A stretch of DNA of 64,000 nucleotides from Comamonadaceae bacterium OS-1 (GTDB lineage Bacteria; Pseudomonadota; Gammaproteobacteria; Burkholderiales; Burkholderiaceae_C). The notes below the pieces were generated by a model. That model was not told where the DNA came from. It worked only from the letters and a program-made list of their open reading frames with translations, and searched no databases. The DNA lies in assembly GCA_027923965.1 (NCBI GenBank), contig AP026969.1, forward strand, positions 1,364,001-1,428,000, in the 5' to 3' direction. Within the stretch, counting starts at the first letter, position 1; each line of letters opens with the position of its first letter. Both the position numbers and the translations under genes were made by a program. Of the stretch, positions 50,244-59,585 are shown in pieces.

Positions 50244-51296
50244 ATGAACGAGTTGGACGCGATTGTCAGTGCAGCACACAGCAGTTTCCAGGGGGCCAGC
50301 ACGCCCGCCGATCTGGAGAATGCCAAAGCCCAGTTTTTAGGTAAATCCGGCCGCATCACCGAGCTGATGAAGGGCATGGGGGCCCTGAGCGTAGAAGAAA
50401 AAAAGTCCCGCGGCGCCGCCATCAACCTGGCCAAACAAGCCATCGAAGCCGCCTTGACCGCACGCCGCAAAGCCTTGGCCGATGCCGAGCTGGAGCAGCA
50501 ACTCAAGGCCGAAGCCCTCGACGTGACCTTGCCGGGTCGCCAGCGCGGGCAGGGTGGTTTGCACCCCGTGTCGTTGACGCTGGAGCGCATCGAGGCCATT
50601 TTTGGCTCCATGGGTTTTGAAGTGGCCCAAGGCCCCGAGATCGAGTCCGACTGGTTCAACTTCACCGCACTGAACACGCCCGAGGACCATCCCGCGCGCT
50701 CCATGCACGACACGTTCTACGTCGAAGGCGGCACCGCCACCGCGCCCAATCTGCTTCGCACCCACACCAGCCCGATGCAGATCCGCCATGCCGTCACGCA
50801 TGTCAAGAAACACCGCGCCGCCATCGACGCAGGCCAGGTGATGCCCGAGATCCGCGTGATCGCGCCCGGCCGTACCTACCGTGTGGACAGCGATGCCACC
50901 CACTCGCCGATGTTCCACCAGTGCGAAGGCCTGTGGATCGGCGAGAACGTCAGCTTCAAAGATCTGAAAGTGGTCTTCACCGATTTCTGCCGCACCTTCT
51001 TTGAGTCGGACGACCTGGTGCTGCGTTTTCGCCCCAGCTTCTTCCCGTTCACCGAACCCAGCGCCGAAATCGACATCCAGTTCCAAAGCGGCCCGCTGTC
51101 GGGCCGTTGGCTGGAAGTGGCGGGCTCCGGCCAGGTGCACCCCAACGTGGTGCGCAATATGGGCCTGGACCCCGAAAAATACATCGGCTTTGCCTTTGGC
51201 ATGGGCCCCGACCGTTTGACCATGCTGCGCTACGGCGTGAACGACCTGCGACTGTTTTTTGATGGCGACATCCGTTTCCTCAGCCAGTTTCAATAA
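50244..51296 (+). CDS. pheS: Phenylalanyl-tRNA synthetase alpha subunit
   Basis: A 350 aa catalytic subunit of the alpha2-beta2 enzyme. The N-terminal coiled coil (about 1-85) binds tRNA. The class II core has motif 1 at [17 protein letters not shown], motif 2 at [17 protein letters not shown] and motif 3 in [17 protein letters not shown]. Start ATG 50244 is preceded by AAGAGA; a TTG seven codons upstream is less likely. It is 21 bp before pheT. Confidence 0.97.
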   Translation: MNELDAIVSAAHSSFQGASTPADLENAKAQFLGKSGRITELMKGMGALSVEEKKSRGAAINLAKQAIEAALTARRKALADAELEQQLKAEALDVTLPGRQRGQGGLHPVSLTLERIEAIFGSMGFEVAQGPEIESDWFNFTALNTPEDHPARSMHDTFYVEGGTATAPNLLRTHTSPMQIRHAVTHVKKHRAAIDAGQVMPEIRVIAPGRTYRVDSDATHSPMFHQCEGLWIGENVSFKDLKVVFTDFCRTFFESDDLVLRFRPSFFPFTEPSAEIDIQFQSGPLSGRWLEVAGSGQVHPNVVRNMGLDPEKYIGFAFGMGPDRLTMLRYGVNDLRLFFDGDIRFLSQFQ

Positions 51297-51317
51297 ACCT
51301 TTCAGCAGAACTAGACC

Positions 51318-53759
51318 ATGCAATTTCCCGAATCCTGGTTGCGCGCTTTCTGCAACCCCGACCTGACCACCGAGCAACTGGCCGAGACCTTGACCATGGC
51401 CGGGCTGGAAGTCGAAGAACTCAAACCCGTTGCCCCGCCGTTCACCGGCATCGTCGTGGGCGAAATCAAGACGGCTGAGCAGCACCCTAACGCCGACCGC
51501 CTGCGCGTCTGCACCGTGGATGTCGGCCAAGCCGAGCTGTTGAACATCGTGTGTGGTGCACCGAATGCCCGCGTGGGCATCCGCATACCTTGCGCGCTGG
51601 TGGGTGCCGAGTTGCCCCCCGGCGAAGACGGCAAACCTTTTCTGATCAAGGTCGGCAAGCTGCGCGGCGTGGAAAGCCAGGGCATGCTGTGCTCGGCCCG
51701 CGAACTCAAGCTGTCTGAGGACCACGGTGGCCTGCTGGAATTGGCAGCCGACGCACCCTTGGGCCAGAACATCCGCGAACACCTTTCGTTGGACGACACC
51801 CTGTTCACCCTCAAGCTCACACCAAATTTGGCGCATTGCCTGAGCGTTTTTGGCGTAGCCCGCGAAGTCGCTGCACTGACCGGTGCGCCCCTGCTACAGC
51901 CCAGCTTCCCCGCTGTGCCGGTCAAAATTACCGACCGCGTGCCGGTCAAGATCAGTGCCCCTGACCTGTGTGGCCGCTTTTCGGGCCGCGTAGTGCGCAA
52001 CGTCAATCCCAAAGCCACCACCCCGCAGTGGATGGTGGACCGCCTGGCACGTTGCGGCCAGCGCAGTGTGACGGCACTGGTAGATATTTCGAACTACGTG
52101 ATGTTTGAGCTGGGTCGCCCGTCGCACATCTTTGATCTGGACAAAATCCAAGGCGGACTCGACGTGCGCTGGGGCCAGCCCGGCGAACAGCTCAAGCTGC
52201 TCAACGGCAACACCGTCACCGTTGATGAAAAAGTCGGCATCATTGCCGATGACCGCCAGGTCGAATCGCTGGCCGGCATCATGGGCGGTGATGCCACCGC
52301 GGTGTCGGATGACACCGTTAACATCTACGCCGAAGCCGCCTTCTGGTGGCCCAAGTCGATTGCAGGCCGTTCGCGCCGCTACAACTTCTCAACCGACGCA
52401 GGCCACCGTTTTGAGCGCGGCGTGGATGCCAGCCACACGGTAGAGCACCTGGAGCGCATTACCCAGCTGATTCTGGACATCTGCGGCGGCGAAGCCGGTC
52501 CGATGGATGACACCCAGGTCAACGTGCCGCAAGCCGTGCCCGTCACTTTGCGCGTGGCACGTGCTGTCAAAGTCATCGGCATGCCGCTGACCCAGGCGCA
52601 GTGCGCCGATGCCCTGACCCGCCTCGGCTTGCCGGTGGTGGAGGGCGATGGCGTGCTGACCGTGACTCCACCGTCCTACCGCTTCGACCTGACCATCGAA
52701 GAAGACCTGATCGAAGAAGTGGTGCGCATGGTGGGCTACAACCAGTTGCCCACTACGCCGCCGCTGGCCCCGATCACCGCCAAAATTCGCCCGGAAGCAC
52801 AACGTAGCCCGTTTGCGGTGCGCCGTGCGCTGGCCGGTTTGGGTTACCAGGAAACCATCAACTTCAGCTTTGTGGAGGAACGTTGGGAAAAGGAGTTGGC
52901 GGGCAACCCCAACCCCATCCAGCTGCTGAATCCGATTGCAAGCCAAATGAGCGTCATGCGCTCGTCCCTTATAGGTTCCTTGCTACAGGTTTTGAAATTC
53001 AACCTGGACCGCAAGGCTAACCGGGTGCGGGTGTTCGAGCTGGGCCGTGTGTTTCTGCGCGATGCCCATGCCGTAAATTCCGACACCACCGTGGCGGGCT
53101 TCCACCAGCCCATGCGGGTGGCCGGTATCAGCTTTGGCGCTGCCGACCGCCTGCAATGGGGCCGCAGCGAACAAGCTGCCGACTTCTTCGACATGAAGGG
53201 TGATGTGGAGGCGCTGCTGGCCCCGCTGGCCGTTCAGTTTGAGGCGGCGGAGCATCCCGCCTTGCACCCTGGCCGCTGCGCCCGGGTGCTGGTGGCCGGG
53301 CAGGCGATTGGCTTTATCGGCGAATTGCATCCGCAATGGCGCCAGGCTTACGACCTGGCACAGGCACCGATGCTGTTCGAGCTGGAACTGGATGCGGTGC
53401 TGCAACGCCCCGTGCCGGTGTTTGCGCCGGTGGCCAAGTTCCAGGCGGTCGAGCGCGATATCGCCGTTATCGTGGCGGAAGCAGTGGGCCATGGCGCGCT
53501 GCTGGCAGCTACCCAGGCGGCGGCCACAAACGGACTGTTGCGCGATACCGTGGTGTTCGACATCTACCGCCCCAAGCCCGCGCCCAAAGGCGCTGAGCCG
53601 GTATCCACCGGTGGCCTGGCGCAGGGCGAGAAGAGCGTGGCCTTGCGCCTGACGCTCAACGGCACGGACGCCACGTTGACCGAGTCGCAGATCGAGTCTG
53701 CGGTGCAGGCGATACTGGCCCAGCTCGGCACGCAATGCGGTGCGCGTCTGCGTGCTTGA
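51318..53759 (+). CDS. pheT: Phenylalanyl-tRNA synthetase beta subunit
   Basis: An 813 aa subunit for tRNA binding and editing. It carries an N-terminal tRNA-binding OB fold (about 40-150, GEIKTAEQHPNADRLRVCTV), the B3/B4 editing domain, B5 (AGRSRRYNFSTDAGHRFERG nearby) and the C-terminal ferredoxin-fold anticodon-binding domain, ending near residue 813. Full length. It ends 28 bp before the GTG start of ihfA. Confidence 0.97.
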   Translation: MQFPESWLRAFCNPDLTTEQLAETLTMAGLEVEELKPVAPPFTGIVVGEIKTAEQHPNADRLRVCTVDVGQAELLNIVCGAPNARVGIRIPCALVGAELPPGEDGKPFLIKVGKLRGVESQGMLCSARELKLSEDHGGLLELAADAPLGQNIREHLSLDDTLFTLKLTPNLAHCLSVFGVAREVAALTGAPLLQPSFPAVPVKITDRVPVKISAPDLCGRFSGRVVRNVNPKATTPQWMVDRLARCGQRSVTALVDISNYVMFELGRPSHIFDLDKIQGGLDVRWGQPGEQLKLLNGNTVTVDEKVGIIADDRQVESLAGIMGGDATAVSDDTVNIYAEAAFWWPKSIAGRSRRYNFSTDAGHRFERGVDASHTVEHLERITQLILDICGGEAGPMDDTQVNVPQAVPVTLRVARAVKVIGMPLTQAQCADALTRLGLPVVEGDGVLTVTPPSYRFDLTIEEDLIEEVVRMVGYNQLPTTPPLAPITAKIRPEAQRSPFAVRRALAGLGYQETINFSFVEERWEKELAGNPNPIQLLNPIASQMSVMRSSLIGSLLQVLKFNLDRKANRVRVFELGRVFLRDAHAVNSDTTVAGFHQPMRVAGISFGAADRLQWGRSEQAADFFDMKGDVEALLAPLAVQFEAAEHPALHPGRCARVLVAGQAIGFIGELHPQWRQAYDLAQAPMLFELELDAVLQRPVPVFAPVAKFQAVERDIAVIVAEAVGHGALLAATQAAATNGLLRDTVVFDIYRPKPAPKGAEPVSTGGLAQGEKSVALRLTLNGTDATLTESQIESAVQAILAQLGTQCGARLRA

Positions 53760-53787
53760 GCCCTCACACGACAACCTGGAGAAAGCC

Positions 53788-54099
53788 GTGGAAATTGCGG
53801 TTGAAAGTCTGGAAACCCCAGCCCTGACCAAGGCCCAACTGGCCGATTTGCTGTTCGAGCAGATCGGCCTGAACAAGCGCGAGTCCAAAGACATGGTGGA
53901 TGCCTTTTTTGACCTGGTGAGCACCAGCCTGGTCGAGGGCACGGATGTCAAGATTTCCGGTTTTGGGAACTTCCAAATCCGCATCAAGGCCCCCCGGCCT
54001 GGGCGCAACCCGCGTACCGGCGAAGCCATCCCCATCGATGCGCGCCGGGTCGTGACTTTCCACGCCAGCCACAAGCTCAAAGAGCAAATCCAGGGCTGA
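53788..54099 (+). CDS. ihfA: Integration host factor subunit alpha
   Basis: A 103 aa DNA-bending histone-like protein. Family features are the N-terminal helices TPALTKAQLADLLFEQIGLN, the FGNFQIRIKAPRPGRNPRTG beta arms with the intercalating Pro (RNPRTGE), and VVTFHASHKLKEQI. I chose the GTG at 53788 because GGAG (53778-53781) is correctly spaced; the frame is open back into pheT. Works with IhfB encoded elsewhere. Confidence 0.95.
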   Translation: MEIAVESLETPALTKAQLADLLFEQIGLNKRESKDMVDAFFDLVSTSLVEGTDVKISGFGNFQIRIKAPRPGRNPRTGEAIPIDARRVVTFHASHKLKEQIQG

Positions 54100-54122
54100 A
54101 AGACTTTTCGTAGCACCTTCGT

Positions 54123-54144
54123 CAGCGTGATATTTGTCACGCTG
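54123..54144 (+). terminator. Hairpin between ihfA and merR
   Basis: CAGCGTGA (54123-54130) pairs with TCACGCTG (54137-54144) around TATTTG. No U-run, so termination would be weak. A 9 bp direct repeat GTCCATGTG follows at 54148 and 54174. Confidence 0.4.
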
Positions 54145-54239
54145 GCGGTCCATGTGCTGAGAAGTAATTTTCCGTCCATGTGTTACTTCGGGTAACCTCA
54201 TCGGCTGCCCGCGAATTCCACAGGACCACATTGATTTTT

Positions 54240-54689
54240 ATGGGAAATTCCCTCCCGTCGATTCCCGCCAAGCGCTACTTCACCATTGGCGAAGTTGCAG
54301 AGCTGTGCGACGTGAAACCACACGTGCTGCGTTATTGGGAGCAAGAATTCACCCAGCTGCGGCCCATGAAGCGGCGTGGCAACCGGCGCTACTACCAGCA
54401 CCATGAAGTGTTGATGATCCGCCGCATCCGAGACCTGCTGTACGACCAGGGTTTCACCATCAGCGGTGCGCGCAACAAGCTGCAGGAACTGGTGCAGGGC
54501 GAGCGCGACAAACAGCGTCTGGACGACCAGGGCTTGGATGGTGCGGATGGCATTGACGTAGGGGACACGTCGTTTGAGCGCCTGGAAGACGTGGTCACGC
54601 TGGACTATGACGAGGCCGCCACCCAGCAGCTTTTGTCGGTACGACAAGAATTATTCGAAATTCGTGACTTGCTCTCAGAAGTGCTCTAA
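54240..54689 (+). CDS. MerR-family transcriptional regulator
   Basis: A 149 aa regulator with the N-terminal winged helix (YFTIGEVAELCDVKPHVLRY, about residues 12-31, then WEQEF and RRYYQHHEVLMIRRIRDLLY). A dimerisation helix and an acidic C-terminal region without metal-binding cysteines follow. Its place after ihfA at the end of the pheST cluster is common in beta- and gammaproteobacteria, but target genes are unknown. Start ATG 54240 is the first that gives the family N-terminus. Confidence 0.92.
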   Translation: MGNSLPSIPAKRYFTIGEVAELCDVKPHVLRYWEQEFTQLRPMKRRGNRRYYQHHEVLMIRRIRDLLYDQGFTISGARNKLQELVQGERDKQRLDDQGLDGADGIDVGDTSFERLEDVVTLDYDEAATQQLLSVRQELFEIRDLLSEVL

Positions 54690-54697
54690 ACGCAGGC

Positions 54698-54703
54698 TAT
54701 AAT
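54698..54703 (+). promoter_or_regulatory. tRNA-Pro promoter -10 element
   Basis: A perfect TATAAT 12 bp before the mature tRNA 5' end, implying a leader of only about 6 nt. The -35 is not clear at normal spacing. Confidence 0.5.
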
Positions 54704-54715
54704 TCGAGGCTTGAT

Positions 54716-54792
54716 CGGTGTGTGGCGCAGCCTGGTAGCGCACTTGCATGGGGTGCAAGGGGTCGAAGGTTCGAATCCTTTCACACCGACCA
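54716..54792 (+). tRNA. tRNA-Pro (anticodon GGG), CCA encoded
   Basis: A 77 nt tRNA: acceptor CGGTGTG/CACACCG, discriminator A, encoded CCA (54790-54792). Anticodon stem CTTGC/GCAAG with loop ATGGGGT gives anticodon GGG. T-loop GTTCGAATC is canonical. Followed by a strong terminator. Confidence 0.96.
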
Positions 54793-54801
54793 TTTAATTC
54801 C

Positions 54802-54840
54802 AAAAAACCCTCTAAGAACATGTGTCTTAGAGGGTTTTTT
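54802..54840. terminator. Bidirectional intrinsic terminator
   Basis: CCCTCTAAGA (54808-54817) pairs with TCTTAGAGGG (54825-54834), flanked by A6 on the left and T6 on the right. It ends the tRNA-Pro transcript on the plus strand and can end the dienelactone hydrolase transcript from the minus strand. Confidence 0.9.
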
Positions 54841-54881
54841 CATGGGCGAAAGAAAATGCCCGGCTGGGCATTGAAAGGTGC

Positions 54882-55772
54882 TTAGCCGCGCAGATTTTGG
54901 TTGAAGAACGCCAATGTGCGCTCCCATGCCAGCTTGGCGGCTGCCGCGTCGTAGCGGGGCGTGGTGTCGTTGTTGAAGCCGTGCTGGGTGCCGGGGTACT
55001 GGTAAGCGGTGTAACGCACGGCAGCGGCCTTCAGGGCGGCTTCATACACTGGCCAAGACGCGTTAATGCGTTCGTCTACGGCCGCGAACTGGACCAACAG
55101 CGGGGCCTTGACCTGGCTGGCGGCGCTGGCGGCGGGCTGGTTGCCATAAAAGGGCACGGCGGCACCCAGGTCAGGCAGGCGCGTCGAGAGCATGTGGGCC
55201 ACGCCACCGCCGTAGCAGAAGCCGACCACGCCAATCTTGCCCACGACCTCGGGGCGGGATTTGAGGAAGTGGGCTGCGGCGATGAAGTCTTCGGCGGTTT
55301 TGGCCTGGTCGAGCTGGGCAAACAGGGCCACGGCCTTTTGTTCGTCTCCGGGGTAGCCCCCTAGCGGGGTGAGCGCGTCGGGCGCGAAGGCGACAAAGTT
55401 GTCCAGCGCCAGGCGCCGGGCGATGTCTTCGATGTGGGGGTTCAGGCCGCGGTTTTCATGCACTACCAAAATGGCGGGCAAGGGGCCAGTGGCGTTGGCG
55501 GGGCGGGCCAGGTAGCCCTTGACCGTGCCATAGCCATTGGGAGAGGGATAAGACAGCGTCTCGGTCACGATGCGGGGGTCGGTGGGGGTCACCTGCTGGC
55601 CCAGCGCGAAATCAGGACTGAGCGCACCCAGCAGCATGGTGGCGGTCACGCCGCCGACTGCAAACTTTTGCGCCTTTTCCAGGAAACCCCGCCGGTCCAG
55701 CGTGCCGTGCACATAGGCATCAAACAGTATCAGCAGTTCTTGGTCAAAGTCTTGGGCGGTTTTGCGCTGCAT
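54882..55772 (-). CDS. Dienelactone hydrolase family protein, probably exported
   Basis: A 296 aa alpha/beta hydrolase. The catalytic triad is visible: Cys186 in GFCYGGG, Asp233 in AAVDERIN and His264 in PGTQHGFNND. The N-terminus (residues 1-60) has DRRGFLEKAQKFAVGGVTA followed by a hydrophobic stretch, resembling a twin-arginine signal set about 25 residues in from the start. Export is therefore possible. Substrate is unknown. The neighbouring minus-strand NlpC gene begins 70 bp away and is separately transcribed or loosely linked. Confidence 0.88.
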   Translation of the reverse strand: MQRKTAQDFDQELLILFDAYVHGTLDRRGFLEKAQKFAVGGVTATMLLGALSPDFALGQQVTPTDPRIVTETLSYPSPNGYGTVKGYLARPANATGPLPAILVVHENRGLNPHIEDIARRLALDNFVAFAPDALTPLGGYPGDEQKAVALFAQLDQAKTAEDFIAAAHFLKSRPEVVGKIGVVGFCYGGGVAHMLSTRLPDLGAAVPFYGNQPAASAASQVKAPLLVQFAAVDERINASWPVYEAALKAAAVRYTAYQYPGTQHGFNNDTTPRYDAAAAKLAWERTLAFFNQNLRG

Positions 55773-55843
55773 GCAGAGTCTCCAAAAAATTGGAGCTTAT
55801 AGGCTGGGCCTATTTCCGCAAAGACCGTCGAAAACTGCGGGGC

Positions 55844-56407
55844 TTACTTGGCAGGATTGGTATCGGCTTCGGCGCTGGGGGTGACGCGGCGGGCGCCATC
55901 GAAGCGGCGTTGCCAGTAGGCGGCGCGCATGTCTTCTACGCGGACTTCAGAGCCACTGCGCGGGGCGTGGATGAATTTGCCATCGCCCACATAAATGCCC
56001 ACGTGGCTAAAGGCTTTGCGCATGGTGTTGAAGAACACCAGATCGCCGGGGCGCAAATCGTTTTTGTCGATGCGGTCGGTGGCGGCAGCCTGCTCGTTGG
56101 CGCGGCGGGGCAAAACCAGGCCGATGGTCTGTTCGTACATGGCGCGGACAAAGCCGCTGCAATCGAAGCCGGTATCGGCCGAGGTGCCACCAAATTTATA
56201 CGGCACGCCCAGGAAACCCATGGCGTTCACTACCAGGTCCGAGGCGCGGGTACTGACGGTTTGCCGTACCTGTTCAAGCTGGTCGATGGTGTGGGTCAGC
56301 AGGCCGCGATCGGCCAGCAACTTGTCCATGTCTTCCTGGATGGTGGATTGGGGTGCGGCGTGTACAGACGCGCATACAAGAGATAAAACAGCGAGCCATT
56401 TATGCAT
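55844..56407 (-). CDS. NlpC/P60 family cell-wall endopeptidase
   Basis: A 187 aa secreted peptidase with a signal peptide (MHKWLAVLSLVCASVHA, cleavage near residue 17). The C40 catalytic residues are Cys83 in FDCSGFVRAMY, His135 in HVGIYVGDG and His147 in GKFIHAPR. It should cleave peptide bonds in the peptidoglycan stem. The short region before the catalytic domain has no recognisable SH3 fold. Start ATG 56407 is the one giving a proper signal peptide. Confidence 0.92.
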   Translation of the reverse strand: MHKWLAVLSLVCASVHAAPQSTIQEDMDKLLADRGLLTHTIDQLEQVRQTVSTRASDLVVNAMGFLGVPYKFGGTSADTGFDCSGFVRAMYEQTIGLVLPRRANEQAAATDRIDKNDLRPGDLVFFNTMRKAFSHVGIYVGDGKFIHAPRSGSEVRVEDMRAAYWQRRFDGARRVTPSAEADTNPAK

Positions 56408-56661
56408 CGGGCGAAGGTTAGAGGCTGTGGCGGGATTAGTCAAGTCTGGAGGGCTGCGTAAGCTGTTGATTCATAATGAACTTTACCATACGCTTTGTAA
56501 ATCTCAGGATACAAGATGGTGTGCAGGCCCGTAACCGACCTGGGTGGTTACCGCGCTTCAGGGTTTACGCGGAGAAACTGGGTTTTACATGGTTTTTGGG
56601 TCTCCTGTGCCGACCCACTCTGCACAGGCAGCTTCTATTTATATAGCAAGCCGTTCTCAGG

Positions 56662-57480
56662 CTACTGGGGTTGCCATTGGTGCGTCCAAAAGGTGTCCAG
56701 TGCATCTGTGATTTCGCGTGGCGGCTCGCCAAGGTAGCTTGTGCGGCCTTGTTGGTAGATCTTGCCGAACAGCCGGTCGCGGTCCTCGGCGTAGATCAGG
56801 GCGGCGTTGAAACCGGTGCAGTCGTGGGGTTTGCACACCGACAAAAGTAGGTATTCCACACCCGCTACGCGCACCCGACGTGCCGGTGGGCGGGGGCCGT
56901 TGAATTTGGCCAACCAGGCTTCGTGCGCCAACGGTCCCAAGATCCGCAGATAGGACGCTTTGAAGGCCGGATTGAGCAGGATTTTCTCCACATCGCTCAT
57001 GGGCTCGTTCTGGGTGGCGAGGCTGACCACGCCCGGAGCTGGGGCATCTTCACAGCGGCGGTAAGTTGCGCTGAGCAGCGCTTTTCCCAGCGGGGCTTGC
57101 AGTGCGGCATCGGCCTGTAGGCGGATGCTGGTGCCGGTTTTGTCTTCAAACACCATAAAGCCCAACGCCGATCCTGAGCGCACTTCGCTCGCCAGGGTTA
57201 GCTTGAAAGTCGCAGGAGTGTTGGGGGCGGAGGTTGCGAAAACGGTCTGTACCTTGCGGCCCACGACGCGCTTGTCGCCTTGTTCGACCACTAACGCATC
57301 GCGTAGTACCCGCAGGCGGGGGGCATCGGAGCTGCCGCAGTGGCTGGCGTAGGTGCCTCCGTATTTGCGCACCACATCGGGCTTGAAATGCTCTTGTGAC
57401 CACGCCGCCTGGAGCATCAACAAGAGACAACTTGTCGCAGCCACCCATCGTTGCGGGCTGCGGCGGGGAGAAAACTGCAT
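56662..57480 (-). CDS. Secreted two-domain protein with C-terminal Ivy-like (lysozyme inhibitor) domain
   Basis: A 272 aa protein with a signal peptide (RWVAATSCLLLMLQAAWSQ, cleavage near residue 29). Residues 30-155 form an unrecognised, beta-rich domain containing Cys48 and Cys143. The C-terminal part (about 165-272) contains CKPHDC at 216-221, the inhibitory loop of the vertebrate lysozyme inhibitor Ivy, in LLLSVCKPHDCTGFNAALIY and followed by YLGEP. Ivy proteins are normally a single periplasmic domain of about 130-155 residues, so the N-terminal extension is unusual. Identification rests on the motif and context, not on a search. Confidence 0.72.
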   Translation of the reverse strand: MQFSPRRSPQRWVAATSCLLLMLQAAWSQEHFKPDVVRKYGGTYASHCGSSDAPRLRVLRDALVVEQGDKRVVGRKVQTVFATSAPNTPATFKLTLASEVRSGSALGFMVFEDKTGTSIRLQADAALQAPLGKALLSATYRRCEDAPAPGVVSLATQNEPMSDVEKILLNPAFKASYLRILGPLAHEAWLAKFNGPRPPARRVRVAGVEYLLLSVCKPHDCTGFNAALIYAEDRDRLFGKIYQQGRTSYLGEPPREITDALDTFWTHQWQPQ

Positions 57481-57885
57481 CAAATACGCCTTTGGGATAG
57501 CTGGCTGGTCGCGGTCAAGAGGAGGACCGTCACGGCAAATATGGCGCCGGTGGCACCACGCTCTCAGAACCCGCTTACGATTTATTCCAAGCCCCAACAC
57601 ATCGTAAACAGACTCTCGGACACTGGCGCTTTGCTCGCCGGGGGTTGATGCGCCCCGGCACCGACATGTAAACAAATGTAGCCTCAGGCCGCTGAAGCAC
57701 AAGCAGGCACAGCATGCCGTATGCCAACTATGTACGTTCTGTGGCGCATTTTTAAACCCCTGCGGGGGCAAATATTCGCACTTGAGACGTTTAAGTAATA
57801 AACAACTGAGGATTCATTCGTTCCAGTTTTGACGATGTGCTTCCAGAATCCAACCCATCGCACAACTTTGGAACCTTGAATCTTT
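57481..57885. other. 405 bp non-coding region between divergent Ivy-like and sbp genes
   Basis: No convincing gene is seen. It must hold the promoters for both divergent genes. It contains a small CCCCTGCGGGGG hairpin (57757-57768) and a stretch at 57680-57712 with AAGCACAAGCAG that may be an eroded copy of the dispersed repeat. I cannot identify a CysB/Cbl-type operator with confidence, though sulfur-limitation control of the downstream genes would be expected. Confidence 0.5.
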
Positions 57886-58905
57886 ATGCAGACCCGCCGC
57901 CAACTGTCCCAAACCCTGATCGCCATTGCCTTATCAGCCGCTGGTTTAGCCCTCGCCCAGGCCCCTGCGCCCGTCTCTTTGCTCAACGTGTCTTACGACC
58001 CGACCCGCGAGTTCTACAAGGATTTCAATACCGCCTTCGCCAAAGACTGGCTGGCCAAAAACAAGCAAGAGGTCACCATTAAGCAATCGCACGGCGGCTC
58101 GGGCAAGCAGGCGCGTTCGGTGATTGATGGGCTGGAGGCCGATGTAGTCACCCTGGCCCTGGCCTACGACGTGGATGCGCTCAACGAGTTCGGCAAGCTG
58201 ATTCCCCCCGACTGGCAAAAACGCCTGCCGCAAAACGCCTCGCCCTACACCAGCACCATCGTGTTCCTGGTGCGCAAGGGCAACCCGAAGAAGATTGCCG
58301 ACTGGTCTGACCTGGTGCGCCCCGGCATCGGCATCGTCACGCCCAACCCCAAGACCTCGGGCGGCGCGCGCTGGAACTACCTGGCCGCCTGGGGCTACGC
58401 TGTGAAGAAGAACGGTGCCGACGAAGCCCACGCCCGCGACTTCGTGAAAGCCCTGTACAGCAACGCCGTGACGCTGGACTCCGGTGCCCGCGGTGCCACC
58501 ACCAGCTTCACCGAACGCGGCCAGGGCGACGTGCTGATCGCCTGGGAAAACGAGGCCTACCTGGCGCTGCAAGAGTTCGGCAAGGACAAGTTCGAGATCG
58601 TCACCCCCAGCCTGTCCATCCTGGCCGAGCCGCCGGTGAGCGTGGTCGACAAGGTGGTGGACAAGCGCGGCACCCGCAAGGTGGCCGAGGCCTACCTGCA
58701 GTACCTGTACAGCCCCGTGGGCCAGGACCTGGCGGGCAAGAACTTCTACCGCCCCCGCGACAAGGCCGCCGCCGCCAAATACGCCAAGCAGTTCGGCAAT
58801 GTGAACCTGTTCACCATCGACGAACTGTTCGGCGGCTGGACCAAAGCCCAGAAAACCCACTTCGCCGATGGCGGCGTGTTCGACCAGATCTACGGCAAAA
58901 AGTAA
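57886..58905 (+). CDS. sbp: Sulfate-binding periplasmic protein
   Basis: A 339 aa solute-binding protein with a Sec signal peptide ([19 protein letters not shown]). Mature protein starts with [20 protein letters not shown]. The sulfate-site stretch [20 protein letters not shown] and the later [14 protein letters not shown] are typical of Sbp/CysP. The matching CysTWA transporter is not in this window, so it must be elsewhere. Only 10 bp separates it from ssuE, placing it at the head of the sulfonate cluster. Thiosulfate preference is an alternative. Confidence 0.9.
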   Translation: MQTRRQLSQTLIAIALSAAGLALAQAPAPVSLLNVSYDPTREFYKDFNTAFAKDWLAKNKQEVTIKQSHGGSGKQARSVIDGLEADVVTLALAYDVDALNEFGKLIPPDWQKRLPQNASPYTSTIVFLVRKGNPKKIADWSDLVRPGIGIVTPNPKTSGGARWNYLAAWGYAVKKNGADEAHARDFVKALYSNAVTLDSGARGATTSFTERGQGDVLIAWENEAYLALQEFGKDKFEIVTPSLSILAEPPVSVVDKVVDKRGTRKVAEAYLQYLYSPVGQDLAGKNFYRPRDKAAAAKYAKQFGNVNLFTIDELFGGWTKAQKTHFADGGVFDQIYGKK

Positions 58906-58915
58906 GGAACCCGGC

Positions 58916-59497
58916 ATGTCCATTCTTCTGATTGCCGGTAGCCCGTCCGAGCGCTCGCGCTCCGCCGCCTTGCTCGATGCCGTGCAAGTGCACCTGGCGT
59001 TGCGCGGAGCCGAGGTGGAGCGGGTACTGATACGCGACCTGTCGCCCCAGGCCCTGGTGCTGGCCGATGTGGCCCATCCCAGCATCGCGCATGCGGTGGC
59101 CAAGGTGGCGCGGGCCCAGGCCATCGTGGTGGCCACGCCCATCTACAAGGCGGCTTATAGCGGTGTGCTCAAGCTGTTTCTAGATTTGCTGCCGCAGACC
59201 GCCTTCAAAGGCAAGACCGTGTTGCCCATGGCCACCGGTGGCAGCCCCAACCACATGCTGGCGCTGGACTACGCGCTGCGACCGGTGCTGCAGTCGCTGG
59301 GCGCCGACCACATTCTGTCGGGGGTGTTTGCCACCGACGGGCAGGTGGTTTTGCTGCCACCCGACGGCCACCAGTTGGACGACGACCTGGCCCAGCGCCT
59401 GCACCGGGCGGCGGGTCTGCTGCCGGTGTCCAAGGACTGGGGCAAGCACGCGGCCAACGCACCCATCCACTTCTCGCGCGTGCGCTGTAGCGTCTAG
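58916..59497 (+). CDS. ssuE: NAD(P)H-dependent FMN reductase
   Basis: A 193 aa flavodoxin-like reductase supplying FMNH2 to the monooxygenase SsuD. The FMN phosphate loop is GSPSERSRSAALL (about residues 8-20), and ATPIYKAAYSGVLKLFLDLLP and LPMATGGSPNHMLALDYALRP are SsuE hallmarks. ATG 58916 preceded by AAGGAA. Followed after 88 bp by ssuA. Confidence 0.94.
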   Translation: MSILLIAGSPSERSRSAALLDAVQVHLALRGAEVERVLIRDLSPQALVLADVAHPSIAHAVAKVARAQAIVVATPIYKAAYSGVLKLFLDLLPQTAFKGKTVLPMATGGSPNHMLALDYALRPVLQSLGADHILSGVFATDGQVVLLPPDGHQLDDDLAQRLHRAAGLLPVSKDWGKHAANAPIHFSRVRCSV

Positions 59498-59585
59498 ACG
59501 CTCCCCGGCTTTCCCCCTCATTTTTGATACGGCTGCAGCGCGGCAGGGCGAAGCCTTGCCTGCGCACCACCCCAAGGACCTTGCT

